NCBI RefSeq assembly: GCF_001602375.1
Contig: NZ_BCNY01000015.1
Coordinates: forward strand, 434,001 to 498,000
Direction of reading: 5' to 3'
From: Methanoculleus horonobensis
GTDB lineage: Archaea; Halobacteriota; Methanomicrobia; Methanomicrobiales; Methanoculleaceae
DNA length: 64,000 nt
A program made the translations under genes and the position numbers. Shown here piece after piece: positions 1-9,542 of this stretch; the stretch's first letter is position 1; every line of letters starts with the position of its first letter. The notes below the pieces were generated by a model, which made no database searches, had not been told where the DNA came from, and saw only the letters and a program-made list of their open reading frames with translations.

Positions 1-327
1 GAGGATCCGCGCCTCTCCGCTCTCGGCGTGCCAGACGATCGCCGGCTTATCCTTCCGGCCGCCGGCGACGTGCCGGTCCAGGCAGCTCGTGGTGATGTTC
101 AGTTTTCCGTTGACGAACCACTTTGCGTAGGGGTAGTTCCACTCCCTGACCCTGTCCCAGGGCTCGAACCAGTCGAGCTCGCGGGCGACGTTCTCCCAGA
201 ACCCTTCGGGGTCGCGCAGGAACGTGCTGTAGGCCTGGGTGTAGTCCGGTGTCCAGGCATTCGTTCTGCACCGGGGGTCCGGGAGGTAGCGTTTCTCCTC
301 CAGTTTCACGGCAAAAGTTTCTGCCAT
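1..327 (-). CDS. acs: Acetyl-CoA synthetase (AMP-forming), N-terminal part only
   Basis: The reverse strand reads without a stop from 345 to the window edge. The peptide contains YLPDPRCRTNAWTPDY, then DPEGFWENVARELDWFEPW and KWFVNGKLNITTSCLDRHV, which is the typical start of AMP-forming acetyl-CoA synthetases. This family activates acetate with ATP and CoA and releases AMP and pyrophosphate. About 109 residues are present; the catalytic core lies outside the window. I prefer the ATG at 327 because GGAG and AGGA lie just upstream, but the in-frame ATG at 345 is possible. It lies downstream of, and co-directional with, the membrane pyrophosphatase that could use its pyrophosphate. Three palindromic operators precede it. 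Confidence 0.9.
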   Translation of the reverse strand, partial: MAETFAVKLEEKRYLPDPRCRTNAWTPDYTQAYSTFLRDPEGFWENVARELDWFEPWDRVREWNYPYAKWFVNGKLNITTSCLDRHVAGGRKDKPAIVWHAESGEARIL

Positions 328-341
328 ATCTCCAACGTCCT

Positions 342-357
342 GCATGATTAATCATGC
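342..357. promoter_or_regulatory. Palindromic operator 1 upstream of acs
   Basis: GCATGATTAATCATGC is a perfect 16-bp palindrome touching the acs start region. It shares the core CATGAT-N2-ATCATG with two further sites about 200 bp upstream, so it is probably a binding site for a dimeric regulator. Confidence 0.6.
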
Positions 358-543
358 CGGATTCCGCCGGTCGGAACCCGTGCGGGTTCTAACTCCGTGC
401 AGAAACGGCTGATCGTTCCGTCCGGCGGCCTCCGGCCTCCGGTTCGTGGTCGCTCTCTCATGCGTGCGGCCGCCAGCACCAGGTCGGCAGCCGCCGGGGT
501 CGTAACCGTTCCGGGTTCCTCCTCCCGTCCGGCCGCCCTCCAG

Positions 544-569
544 ATTATACATGATCGATCATGTATAAT
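544..569. promoter_or_regulatory. Palindromic operator 2 upstream of acs
   Basis: A perfect 26-bp palindrome centred between 556 and 557, with core ACATGATCGATCATGT. It has the same CATGAT-N2-ATCATG pattern as the site at 342. It lies just downstream (reverse strand) of an AT-rich promoter-like stretch, so a bound regulator would cover the start of transcription. Confidence 0.7.
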
Positions 570-571
570 TT

Positions 572-589
572 TACATGATCAATAATGTA
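572..589. promoter_or_regulatory. Palindromic operator 3 upstream of acs
   Basis: TACATGATCAATAATGTA is an imperfect copy of the CATGAT-N2-ATCATG operator, three bases from operator 2. Tandem spacing suggests cooperative binding. Confidence 0.55.
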
Positions 590-595
590 GGATCT

Positions 596-609
596 GCAAT
601 AAATATTGC
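596..609 (-). promoter_or_regulatory. AT-rich promoter-like element for acs
   Basis: GCAATAAATATTGC is a small inverted repeat containing an AAATAT TATA-like core, the only strongly AT-rich stretch between hppA and acs. If it is the TATA box, transcription starts near 575 inside the operators and leaves a GC-rich leader of about 240 nt before acs. That leader contains a GAACCC/GGGTTC hairpin at 376-391 and no convincing gene. Confidence 0.4.
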
Positions 610-654
610 GGTGACCGCCGAAGTGGTGCAGTTGCCCTGCCCGGTGGGCGTATG

Positions 655-661
655 AAAAAAA
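655..661 (-). terminator. U-tract terminator of hppA
   Basis: Seven consecutive A residues on the plus strand give U7 in the hppA transcript a few bases after its stop codon. This matches archaeal oligo-U termination; no stem is evident. Confidence 0.5.
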
Positions 662-670
662 GGAGTCGGA

Positions 671-2695
<2,025 letters not shown>

Positions 2696-2746
2696 CTCTT
2701 TGCATTCCTCCGGTTGAGTACCATATACAGAGGAATTCAACATTTT

Positions 2747-2755
2747 TAAATATGT
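2747..2755 (-). promoter_or_regulatory. TATA box of hppA
   Basis: On the reverse strand this reads ATATTTAAA, a near-ideal archaeal TATA box about 55 bp upstream of the chosen hppA start. Confidence 0.6.
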
Positions 2756-2784
2756 GGAAAAGATCTGGTGTATCTGGTGGAAAA

Positions 2785-4188
2785 TCAGCTGAAATCGATC
2801 ACTTCGGGCTGAAGCGTCTGGAGATCGACGACAAACGCACGCGCGGGCGTGGGGTTGATGTTCATCTGTTTCTGAAACGCGGTCTGAGCCTGCCAGGTAC
2901 CGGCGTTCACCCCGAGGACGCCCCGGTAACGGGTGATGCCGCAGATGTGGACGTGCCCGGTGAGAAGGATCTCGGGGAGCGGGTCGATGACGAGCCGGTC
3001 GGTCTTCATTGCGGCGATCGGTGTCCGCATCCCGTAAGGAGAGGCGAGAAGCCGGCGTTTGAGCATCTCATCCATGATCTCGCCGGGCCGCTCGTAACTC
3101 GCGCCCGGAATCAGCCCGATCATGTCGTCGATCGATCGGCCGTGATACATCAGGACCCGGACACCCTGGAGGTTCAGGAGACAGGGGTTCTCGACGAGGG
3201 TGCAGTTTTCCGGGAACTTCGCGGTGAACTCCGGCGGGATCGCCGGCTGCGGTTCGGCCATCCTGACGACGTCGTGGTTTCCCGGCGCGGCGACGATCCG
3301 GATCCGGGAGGGCAGGTCGCGGAGCATCCCCGCAAAGACGTCGTACTGCTCGTAGATGTTCTTGATCGTCAGTTCGTTCTCCTGCCCGGGATAGATCCCG
3401 ATGCCGTCGACGAGGTCGCCCGCGATCAGGAGGTATGCGGCATCGGAGTCCTGGAGCCAGTCGGCGAACCGGTTCCACGCATCATCGAGGAATGTGTCGC
3501 TCCCGACATGCACGTCGGAGATGAGAATCGCTTTCCCCGGCCGGTCGCTCTTGAACGGGGCGTTGTTGATGGGGACGTCCGGGCGAAAGAGTTGCTCGGC
3601 GAAGAAGAGGCCGCCGTCGCTTGAGAGTTTTCCCTTGACCCCGAGCACCTCGTCGGGGAGGATCCGCTCCGCCTCCGCAAACGAGTCGTCCTTCCCTCTG
3701 TTGAAGAGCACCCTGATTGCCCCGGTGGGGTCTTCCACCTCGACGAGCCGGTGTCCCTTCGCGGTCGTCCGGACGTCGGCCACCATCCCGATGATGCTGC
3801 ACTCTTCATCGCGGTAACGGTGGGGAGACTTCAGCAGCGCCTCGACCGGCATCGTGGTCATCCGGCTCCGGATCATCGAGGAGAGGCAGTTGTAGCGGTT
3901 TCGGAAGTAGTGGACGGCGTCCTCGTGGCCGCTGACGCTTCCTGTGGTTCCGGCGCTCCCCATGATCACCTCGAGTTCGGGGTCGACGAGGAATCGCGTC
4001 CCGTCCCGGACCTTCTTCAAGCCCGGGATATGCTCTGAGGAGACGACCAGGGTGCCGTCGGGGACCCCCGCCGCAATCCGGTCGATGAGGGAGGGATCGT
4101 CCTGTTCACGGATGTAACTCACCACGTCGGGATGAACCTGGTGTTTCAACTCGAGGAACCGGCGTACGATCTCGGCGTTGGCGAGCAT
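2785..4188 (-). CDS. polB: DNA polymerase D small subunit DP1 (exonuclease)
   Basis: A protein of about 467 residues. The middle carries an OB-like domain ([22 protein letters not shown]). The C-terminal half is a calcineurin-type phosphoesterase with SDVHVGS, AGDLVDG, APGNHD, MYHGRS and LTGHVH motifs. This is the family of the small, proofreading subunit of the archaeal D-family replicative polymerase; its partner DP2 is not in the window. All metal-binding motifs look intact. The ATG at 4188 ([14 protein letters not shown]) fits the family start better than an ATG at 4257. The gene is divergent from the signal peptidase gene. Confidence 0.95.
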   Translation of the reverse strand: MLANAEIVRRFLELKHQVHPDVVSYIREQDDPSLIDRIAAGVPDGTLVVSSEHIPGLKKVRDGTRFLVDPELEVIMGSAGTTGSVSGHEDAVHYFRNRYNCLSSMIRSRMTTMPVEALLKSPHRYRDEECSIIGMVADVRTTAKGHRLVEVEDPTGAIRVLFNRGKDDSFAEAERILPDEVLGVKGKLSSDGGLFFAEQLFRPDVPINNAPFKSDRPGKAILISDVHVGSDTFLDDAWNRFADWLQDSDAAYLLIAGDLVDGIGIYPGQENELTIKNIYEQYDVFAGMLRDLPSRIRIVAAPGNHDVVRMAEPQPAIPPEFTAKFPENCTLVENPCLLNLQGVRVLMYHGRSIDDMIGLIPGASYERPGEIMDEMLKRRLLASPYGMRTPIAAMKTDRLVIDPLPEILLTGHVHICGITRYRGVLGVNAGTWQAQTAFQKQMNINPTPARAFVVDLQTLQPEVIDFS

Positions 4189-4302
4189 GGACCCCAAGAT
4201 ATTCTCCCCCCGGCAATATGGGTTTATCTTTTCGCGCTCCGTTCCCGGTCCGGGCATCCGGAGAACCTATGTATATGAAGGATAGCAATCTCTTTAGAAC
4301 AG

Positions 4303-4971
4303 ATGTCGGATACCACCTGGCTGCAGCGTGCAGCATCGGCCCTTACGGCGTTCCGGGAGAGCGACCGCCCGGTCGTCTCGCTCGCCCGCGACCTCCTCTG
4401 GGTCGCCGCGGTCGTGGGGGGTATCGCCCTCGCCCTCTTCCTCTTCTCCGGAACCTGGCCGGCAGTGGTCACGATCGAGTCGGAGAGCATGGTTCCGAAC
4501 ATGAACGTCGGCGACCTGGTGCTCGTCGTCGACGAGGACCGGTTCGGCAGCCTGACGACCTGGGCCGAGGGACAACGAACCGGGCACGCGTCCTTCGGGA
4601 ACTACGGTGACGTGATCGTCTATCGGCCGAACGGTGCCGACTCCGTCCACCCTATCATCCATCGCGCGATGACCCACGTCGATACCGCCGCCGTGGTTGA
4701 GTCGGGGCTCGGGGCCTACTACGCCGACCCGCACGGTGGCTACATCACCAAAGGCGACAACAACCCCTATACCGACCAGCCGAACCTCCGGATCGGGGGT
4801 GTCGGAGTGATCGAGCCGGTGGAGAAGGAGTGGATCGTCGGCAAAGCCCTCTTCGCGGTGCCGCTCGTCGGCTACCTGCCCCTGCACCTCGTTGAGTTCG
4901 CCGTCGTCGTCATTCTGGTCATCCTCATCCACGACTTCGTCCTTGCGCGCAAAAAAGAGAAAGACGAATAA
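4303..4971 (+). CDS. Signal peptidase I, archaeal/ER type
   Basis: 222 residues with a membrane segment near residues 27-50 and another near 190-212. The catalytic Ser lies in ESESMVPNM, a His in PIIHRA, and an Asp in TKGDNN, which is the Ser-His-Asp arrangement of archaeal and ER (S26B) signal peptidases. It removes signal peptides from exported proteins, of which this window encodes many. The C-terminus is a short charged tail (KKEKDE). It is co-directional with cofH 28 bp downstream. Confidence 0.93.
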   Translation: MSDTTWLQRAASALTAFRESDRPVVSLARDLLWVAAVVGGIALALFLFSGTWPAVVTIESESMVPNMNVGDLVLVVDEDRFGSLTTWAEGQRTGHASFGNYGDVIVYRPNGADSVHPIIHRAMTHVDTAAVVESGLGAYYADPHGGYITKGDNNPYTDQPNLRIGGVGVIEPVEKEWIVGKALFAVPLVGYLPLHLVEFAVVVILVILIHDFVLARKKEKDE

Positions 4972-4999
4972 ATCCACGACTACAAGAGAGCTGTTTACG

Positions 5000-6079
5000 A
5001 TGCCCAACTCGCTGCATACCCTGCTCGACGATACGCTTGCCGGCCACCGGCTCACGGAGGAGGAGGCCGTCACGCTCCTCTCGACGCGCGGCCGGGACGT
5101 CTGGGCGATTGCCGCCGCCGCAGACGAGCTCCGCGAGCGCAAAGTCGGTGATACCGTCACCTATGTCCGGAACCAGAACATCCACGTCACCAACATCTGC
5201 AAGAACCTCTGCGGGTTCGGGCGGCGGGCGGACGATCCGGAGGCATTCTACGACGATATCGATGCGATCCGGGAGAAGGCCCGGACGGCAGCGACACGGA
5301 ACGTCACCGAGATCTGCCTCCTCTCCGGCGTCCACCCGGACTATACCCTCGACTCCTACGTCGACCTCATCTCCTGCGTGCGGGAGGAGGCCCCCGGCAC
5401 GGATATCCATACGGCAAGCCCCGACGAGATCGCCTGGGCCGCGAAACAGAGCGGCGTCTCGACGAAGGAGGCGATCGAACGCCTGCGTGACGCGGGGCTC
5501 GGAACCGTGCAGGGGACCGCGGCCGAGATCCTGGTCGACGACGTCCGTCGCGTGATCTGCCCGAGCAAGTGCGATACGACAACCTGGGTTCGGATCATCA
5601 AGGAGGCGCACCGTATCGGCCTCCGCTCGACGGCGACGATCATGTACGGCTCCTCTGAGAGCGAGGCGGATCGCGCCCGGCATCTTAGCGTCCTCCGCGA
5701 GATCCAGGATGAGACCCGCGGGTTCACCGAACTGGTTCCCCTCTCCTTCCTCCACGAGAACACCGCCCTTTACCGGAACGGTCTCGCGCCCGCGGGAGCC
5801 ACCGGCAGAGAAGATCTCCTCCTCTTTGCGGTCTCCCGTCTCTTCCTCGACAACTTCGACCACATCCAGATCTCCTGGGGCAAGGTCGGGACGAAGATGG
5901 CAGAGCTCGGGCTTCTCGCGGGCGGCGACGACCTCGGCGGGACGATGTTCTGCGACGACGTCAGCACGGATGCCGGCGGCGAGGGCGCCGACTACCTCGA
6001 TCCGGCGGAGATGCGGCGGATCGCCGAAGATCTCGGCCGGACGCTCCGCCAGCGGACGACGACCTACGAGCTGGTATAA
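5000..6079 (+). CDS. CofH-like protein with broken radical-SAM cysteine motif
   Basis: 359 residues, strongly similar over its full length to the neighbour at 6385-7485, which is a CofH subunit of FO synthase (coenzyme F420 chromophore, 4-hydroxybenzyl transfer from tyrosine). The neighbour has the radical-SAM CX3CX2C motif as CVNACGFC. Here it reads CKNLCGFG, so the third cluster cysteine is missing. The cause is visible: the neighbour has two tandem copies of TGCGGGTTC (6604-6621), and this gene has only one (5210-5218). A 9-bp slippage deletion kept the frame but should prevent normal [4Fe-4S] assembly. The rest of the frame is well preserved, so the protein may be inactive or have a different role. 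The start at 5000 aligns with the paralog. Confidence 0.85.
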   Translation: MPNSLHTLLDDTLAGHRLTEEEAVTLLSTRGRDVWAIAAAADELRERKVGDTVTYVRNQNIHVTNICKNLCGFGRRADDPEAFYDDIDAIREKARTAATRNVTEICLLSGVHPDYTLDSYVDLISCVREEAPGTDIHTASPDEIAWAAKQSGVSTKEAIERLRDAGLGTVQGTAAEILVDDVRRVICPSKCDTTTWVRIIKEAHRIGLRSTATIMYGSSESEADRARHLSVLREIQDETRGFTELVPLSFLHENTALYRNGLAPAGATGREDLLLFAVSRLFLDNFDHIQISWGKVGTKMAELGLLAGGDDLGGTMFCDDVSTDAGGEGADYLDPAEMRRIAEDLGRTLRQRTTTYELV

Positions 6080-6098
6080 CCTGTCCGGATAGGCCGCG

Positions 6099-6395
6099 TC
6101 ACATCCGGTTCAGCGCCTCCCTCCCCGGCATCCCGATCTCGACGCGGCGCTGCACGGCGGGGAGGTTCGCCGCCTTCACCTCGGCGTCCATCAGGGAATC
6201 GAGGTCATCGAGGGTCGACTCTTCCGAGGCGCCGACGATCGCCGCAGGAACTCCGGCGTTCGCGAGCGCCTCGATATCTCATCCCATCGTCCGGGAACCG
6301 ATACGTGTATGCACCACCACCGGGCGCGCCCGAAGGTTCTTGTCCTGACCGGGCCAGATCAACGTATCCCATACGGGGGGACGGATGAGGTGCAT
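6099..6395 (-). pseudogene. Possible remnant of an unidentified gene between the cofH copies
   Basis: On the reverse strand one frame runs from an ATG at 6395 to a stop at 6099, broken by a single TGA at 6279-6281. It reads WDTLIWPGQDKNLRARPVVV before the stop and DIEALANAGVPAAIVGASEE to VEIGMPGREALNRM after it. The composition looks protein-like, and the segment fills the gap between the two cofH genes. I do not recognise the family. It overlaps the first codons of the second cofH by 11 bp. It could also be chance reading in GC-rich DNA. Confidence 0.35.
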
Positions 6396-7485
6396 GACGC
6401 CGCCGCTATCAGAGGTTCTTGACGACGTGCTTGCCGGTCACCGGCTCACGGAGGAGGAGGCCGTCCGTCTCCTCTCGACCCGCGGCCGGGACGTCCTCGC
6501 CATCGCCGCCGCCGCGGACGAACTCCGCGAGCGAAGAGTCGGTGATATCGTCACCTATGTCCGGAACCAGAACATCAACGTCACCAACATCTGCGTGAAC
6601 GCCTGCGGGTTCTGCGGGTTCTCGCGCAAGCCTGGCGACGCCGATGCCTTCTTTTACGGCGAGGCCGCGGTGCGGGAGAAGGCGCGGGCGGCACGCGAGC
6701 GCGGCGTCACCGAGGTCTGCACGGTGAGCGGGCTCCACCCGGAGTTCGACGCCCGGTCATACGCCGATATCTACTCCTGGATACGGGACGAGGCGCCGGG
6801 CGTCCACATCCACGCGAGCAACCCGATGGAGGTGGCGTATGCCGCAGAAAAGAGCGGCATCTCCACCCGGGAAGTCCTCGGGATGATGAGGGACGCGGGT
6901 CTCGCCACCCTCTGCGGGACGGCGGCCGAGATCCTGGTGGACAGCGTCCGTGCCGTGATCTGCCCCGACAAGATCGACACGGCGACCTGGGCGCGGATCA
7001 TCAGGGAGGCGCACGGTCTCGGGATCCGGTCGACGGCGACGATCATGTACGGCCACTCCGAGAACGAGGCGGATCGCGCCCGGCATCTTGGCGTCCTCCG
7101 CGAGATCCAGGACGAGACTCACGGGTTCACGGAGTTCGTACCCCTCTCGTTCATCCACAGAAACACCCCCCTCTACCGGGCGGGGCAGGCCCGGCCCGGA
7201 GCGGCCGGGAGAGAAGACCTCCTGATGCTTGCGGTCGCCCGACTCTTCCTCGACAACTTCGATCACATCCAGGCCTCATGGGTGAAGGTCGGGACGAAGA
7301 TGGCGCAGATGGGGCTTCTTTCGGGCGCGGACGACCTTGGAGGGACACTCTTTGAAGAGAGTATATCCCGGGAGGCGGGCGCCCGGGATACCGACTACCT
7401 GGATCCGGCCGAGATGCAGCGGATGGCCGGGGATCTCGGCCGGGTACTCCGGCAGCGGACGACGACCTATACCCGTCTTGGCTGA
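6385..7485 (+). CDS. cofH: FO synthase subunit CofH
   Basis: 366 residues. It is the radical-SAM enzyme that joins the hydroxybenzyl group of tyrosine to 5-amino-6-ribitylaminouracil in the first FO step; CofG, not in this window, completes the deazaflavin. The motif CVNACGFCGFS supplies the three cluster cysteines. TVSGLHPEF, HIHASNPMEV and QASWVKVGTKMAQMGL are typical of CofH. It duplicates the gene at 5000 but has the intact motif, so it is probably the working copy. GGGGGGACGG precedes the ATG at 6385; an in-frame ATG at 6394 behind GAGGTG is also possible. Confidence 0.93.
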   Translation: MRCMTPPLSEVLDDVLAGHRLTEEEAVRLLSTRGRDVLAIAAAADELRERRVGDIVTYVRNQNINVTNICVNACGFCGFSRKPGDADAFFYGEAAVREKARAARERGVTEVCTVSGLHPEFDARSYADIYSWIRDEAPGVHIHASNPMEVAYAAEKSGISTREVLGMMRDAGLATLCGTAAEILVDSVRAVICPDKIDTATWARIIREAHGLGIRSTATIMYGHSENEADRARHLGVLREIQDETHGFTEFVPLSFIHRNTPLYRAGQARPGAAGREDLLMLAVARLFLDNFDHIQASWVKVGTKMAQMGLLSGADDLGGTLFEESISREAGARDTDYLDPAEMQRMAGDLGRVLRQRTTTYTRLG

Positions 7486-7539
7486 TCACCGGGAAGAGCC
7501 GGATCGATTCGCCGGCTCATCCAAACAATATCCGGAAAA

Positions 7540-7548
7540 ATATAAATA
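7540..7548 (+). promoter_or_regulatory. TATA box of the small membrane protein gene
   Basis: ATATAAATA, preceded by purine-rich CCGGAAAA (BRE-like), about 63 bp before the start codon at 7611. Confidence 0.6.
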
Positions 7549-7610
7549 CGCCCGGATAGATTGTGGCTCCTCAACGCCGGCCGGGTGCTGGCGGTTGGGA
7601 GGAGAACACT

Positions 7611-7772
7611 ATGCTTGGTGGTGGCCTTGTAGGTCTTGCAATCCTCTTCTTCGTGCTGGCACTTATCTTCGCCATACTCGGAGCACGAGGCGTTGCAGGA
7701 ATGTCAATGTCGGTCGCGAAGTGGCTGGTTATCATCTTCATTGTCCTCGCGATCATATCGCTGCTGCTCTGA
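7611..7772 (+). CDS. DUF1328-type small membrane protein
   Basis: 53 residues beginning [20 protein letters not shown] and forming two membrane segments separated by [15 protein letters not shown]. This matches the UPF0391/DUF1328 family of tiny inner-membrane proteins, often stress-linked in bacteria; its function is unknown. The start is set by GGGAGGAGAACACT directly before the ATG. It is a stand-alone gene with its own TATA box. A GGCGGG/CCCGCC hairpin follows at 7795-7816 and may end the transcript. Confidence 0.85.
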
Positions 7773-7909
7773 CTGCAGCCGGGCGGGAGGAGATGGCGGG
7801 CGGCAAACACCCCGCCCTTCCCTGAGACACCCCGCTCGCGAGGGCCGAGGGTCGGGAGCGCGGCTCTGATAGGCGACCGACCGCCGGAGAGGTGTGGGGG
7901 TTCGGGTTC

Positions 7910-8461
7910 TCAGTCCTCGGGCTGAAGGTACCTGACGATCGTATCCGCGACCGTCCTGGCCTTCTTCATCGCCCGTTCGTCTTTATGAATATCTCCCGGC
8001 GCGTAGCCTTTCCCGCAGACGTAGCCGAGATACGAGAACTCGTGGGTGTTTAAGAACCCCTCCACGGTCTCGAGCGCGCGCTCGCATCCCCGGTCGGCGC
8101 AGACGGCGACGGCGACGGCTCTCCTCCCCGAAAGCCTCCGGTCGTGGTAGAGCGAGTAGGTCCGGTCGATCAGGTTCTTCGTCTGGCCGTTGATGTCGTA
8201 GTAGTAGGTCGGGGCACCGAGGACGAGCACCTCGCAGTCGACCATCTTCTGCGCAACGAGGCCCCAGTCGTCATCCTCCGTCACGCACCACTTCGCGTCC
8301 TTGCAGGCTTCGCACCCGGTGCAGGGCCGGATATCCATATCGGCGAGTGAGAGATACTCGGTCTCGATGCCTGCCTCCCGCACCCGATCAAGGATGGTGG
8401 TGACGAGAGTCGCGGTATTGCCGTTTTTACGCATGCTTCCGGAGATACCGAGAACGTTCAT
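7910..8461 (-). CDS. Iron-sulfur flavoprotein / NADPH-dependent FMN reductase family
   Basis: 183 residues. The start MNVLGISGSMRKNGNTATLV is the FMN phosphate-binding loop of the flavodoxin-like reductases. The cysteines CTGCEACKDAKWC (CX2CX2CX5C) match the compact 4Fe-4S motif of archaeal iron-sulfur flavoproteins. APTYYYDINGQTKNLIDR contributes to flavin binding. Such proteins move electrons between ferredoxin and acceptors such as O2 or H2O2 in methanogens; the substrate here is unknown. It is last in a three-gene operon whose coding regions overlap by a few bases. Confidence 0.88.
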   Translation of the reverse strand: MNVLGISGSMRKNGNTATLVTTILDRVREAGIETEYLSLADMDIRPCTGCEACKDAKWCVTEDDDWGLVAQKMVDCEVLVLGAPTYYYDINGQTKNLIDRTYSLYHDRRLSGRRAVAVAVCADRGCERALETVEGFLNTHEFSYLGYVCGKGYAPGDIHKDERAMKKARTVADTIVRYLQPED

Positions 8462-8913
8462 ACCCTATGCTGGTTCCCCTCGTTCTTGATTCTTGTGATC
8501 CGGGCATCGAGACCGAGACCCCGGAATGCTGCGGCGACCTCGGGAACCGGGTCGCCGGGACGGTAAAAGAGGTGGGAGGGGCAGGCGCAGTCGCTGCACC
8601 CGAACCCCGGGACGGAGGATCCGGCGACGGCACGGGCGAGATCGCACTCGCAGTCCCGGTCGGTGGCGGCGGTGACGACGGCGGCGGGGAAGAAGTGCGG
8701 GTCGAGGAGGAGGTAGTCGATGTGCCACCGGGGCGGGCGGTCGCGGCGGAGGGCGAGCCGCAGGTGCCGCAAAACCCGGGCAAGGCCGCCGCTCCCCCGG
8801 GCGGATCCCACGTAGACGTGGCTGCCGCGGGGAAACTCCCGCTCCCCGAGAGCGCCGACCCGGACGATGCAATTGTTGTTCTCAAGGATGAGGGCGTAGA
8901 CACCTTTATCCAT
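8458..8913 (-). CDS. DUF123 (GIY-YIG-like) family protein
   Basis: 151 residues. RGSHVYVGSARGSGGLARVL and RHLR...RPPRWHIDYLLL match the DUF123 family, which resembles the GIY-YIG nuclease fold. The cysteine-rich segment CECDLARAV...GFGCSDCACPSHLF is a likely metal site. The ATG at 8913 overlaps the stop of the upstream hydrolase (ATGGATAA), and its own stop overlaps the flavoprotein start, so the three genes are probably translationally coupled. Its role is unknown; a nucleic-acid function is likely from the fold. Confidence 0.85.
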   Translation of the reverse strand: MDKGVYALILENNNCIVRVGALGEREFPRGSHVYVGSARGSGGLARVLRHLRLALRRDRPPRWHIDYLLLDPHFFPAAVVTAATDRDCECDLARAVAGSSVPGFGCSDCACPSHLFYRPGDPVPEVAAAFRGLGLDARITRIKNEGNQHRV

Positions 8914-9508
8914 AGAACCGGAGCGCCTCCCGGGCGGCCGCGATATGCCGCCCGCCGCCCCGGGCGACAGGCTCGCCGTGGCCGGGGTAGAGCCCCTCGA
9001 CATCGAGGGCGCCGAGGCGCTCGATGGATGCCGCAAGCGCCGTCCGATCGCCGCCCGGGAAGTCGTAACGCCCGAAGGATCCGCCGGTGAAGACGGTGTC
9101 CCCGGAGAAGAGCAGTTTTTCAGCCTCGGCGTAGAGGCAGATCCCGCCCGCGGTGTGGCCGGGGGTGTGGATGACGCGGAGGTTCCCTACCCGGTCGCCG
9201 TCATGGAGAAGAACGTCGGCAACGATCCCGGGCGAGCGGGCCCCGAAGACCATCGAGAGGCTCCGGGCGTCGTCGGCGAGGCCGGGCGCGTCCGCCTCAT
9301 GGATGCAGACGGCCGCATCGCCGCAGAGCCGCGCGATCTCTTTGATGTGGGCGATATGGTCGTAGTGGGCGTGGGTGATGACGATCGTATCGATCGCGGC
9401 GGCATAGGGCTGCACCGCCATCGGGAGAACGCCCGCGTCGATAAGGACGTTTTCGTAAACGAACGAATTGGCGTAGGTCGCATCGCTCGCGATCCACCGG
9501 ACTGGCAT
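8906..9508 (-). CDS. Metallo-beta-lactamase-fold hydrolase
   Basis: 200 residues. The zinc motif THAHYDHIAH, then HTPGHTAGG, SGDTVFTGG and YPGHGEP form the complete set of glyoxalase II-like MBL enzymes. The substrate is probably a thioester or similar. The ATG at 9508 starts the conserved fold (MPVRWIASDATYANSFVYEN). It is first in the operon with DUF123 and the flavoprotein, and its start is only 34 bp from that of the divergent thiC, so the two promoters must overlap. Confidence 0.88.
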   Translation of the reverse strand: MPVRWIASDATYANSFVYENVLIDAGVLPMAVQPYAAAIDTIVITHAHYDHIAHIKEIARLCGDAAVCIHEADAPGLADDARSLSMVFGARSPGIVADVLLHDGDRVGNLRVIHTPGHTAGGICLYAEAEKLLFSGDTVFTGGSFGRYDFPGGDRTALAASIERLGALDVEGLYPGHGEPVARGGGRHIAAAREALRFYG

Positions 9509-9542
9509 GCAGACTAATATGGCTTCCGGGCAAATGGTTCTT

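Noticed and set aside
9509-9542. Thiamine riboswitch before thiC
   Set aside because: Only 34 bp separate the divergent start codons, too short for the known thiamine riboswitch, and its conserved motifs are absent.
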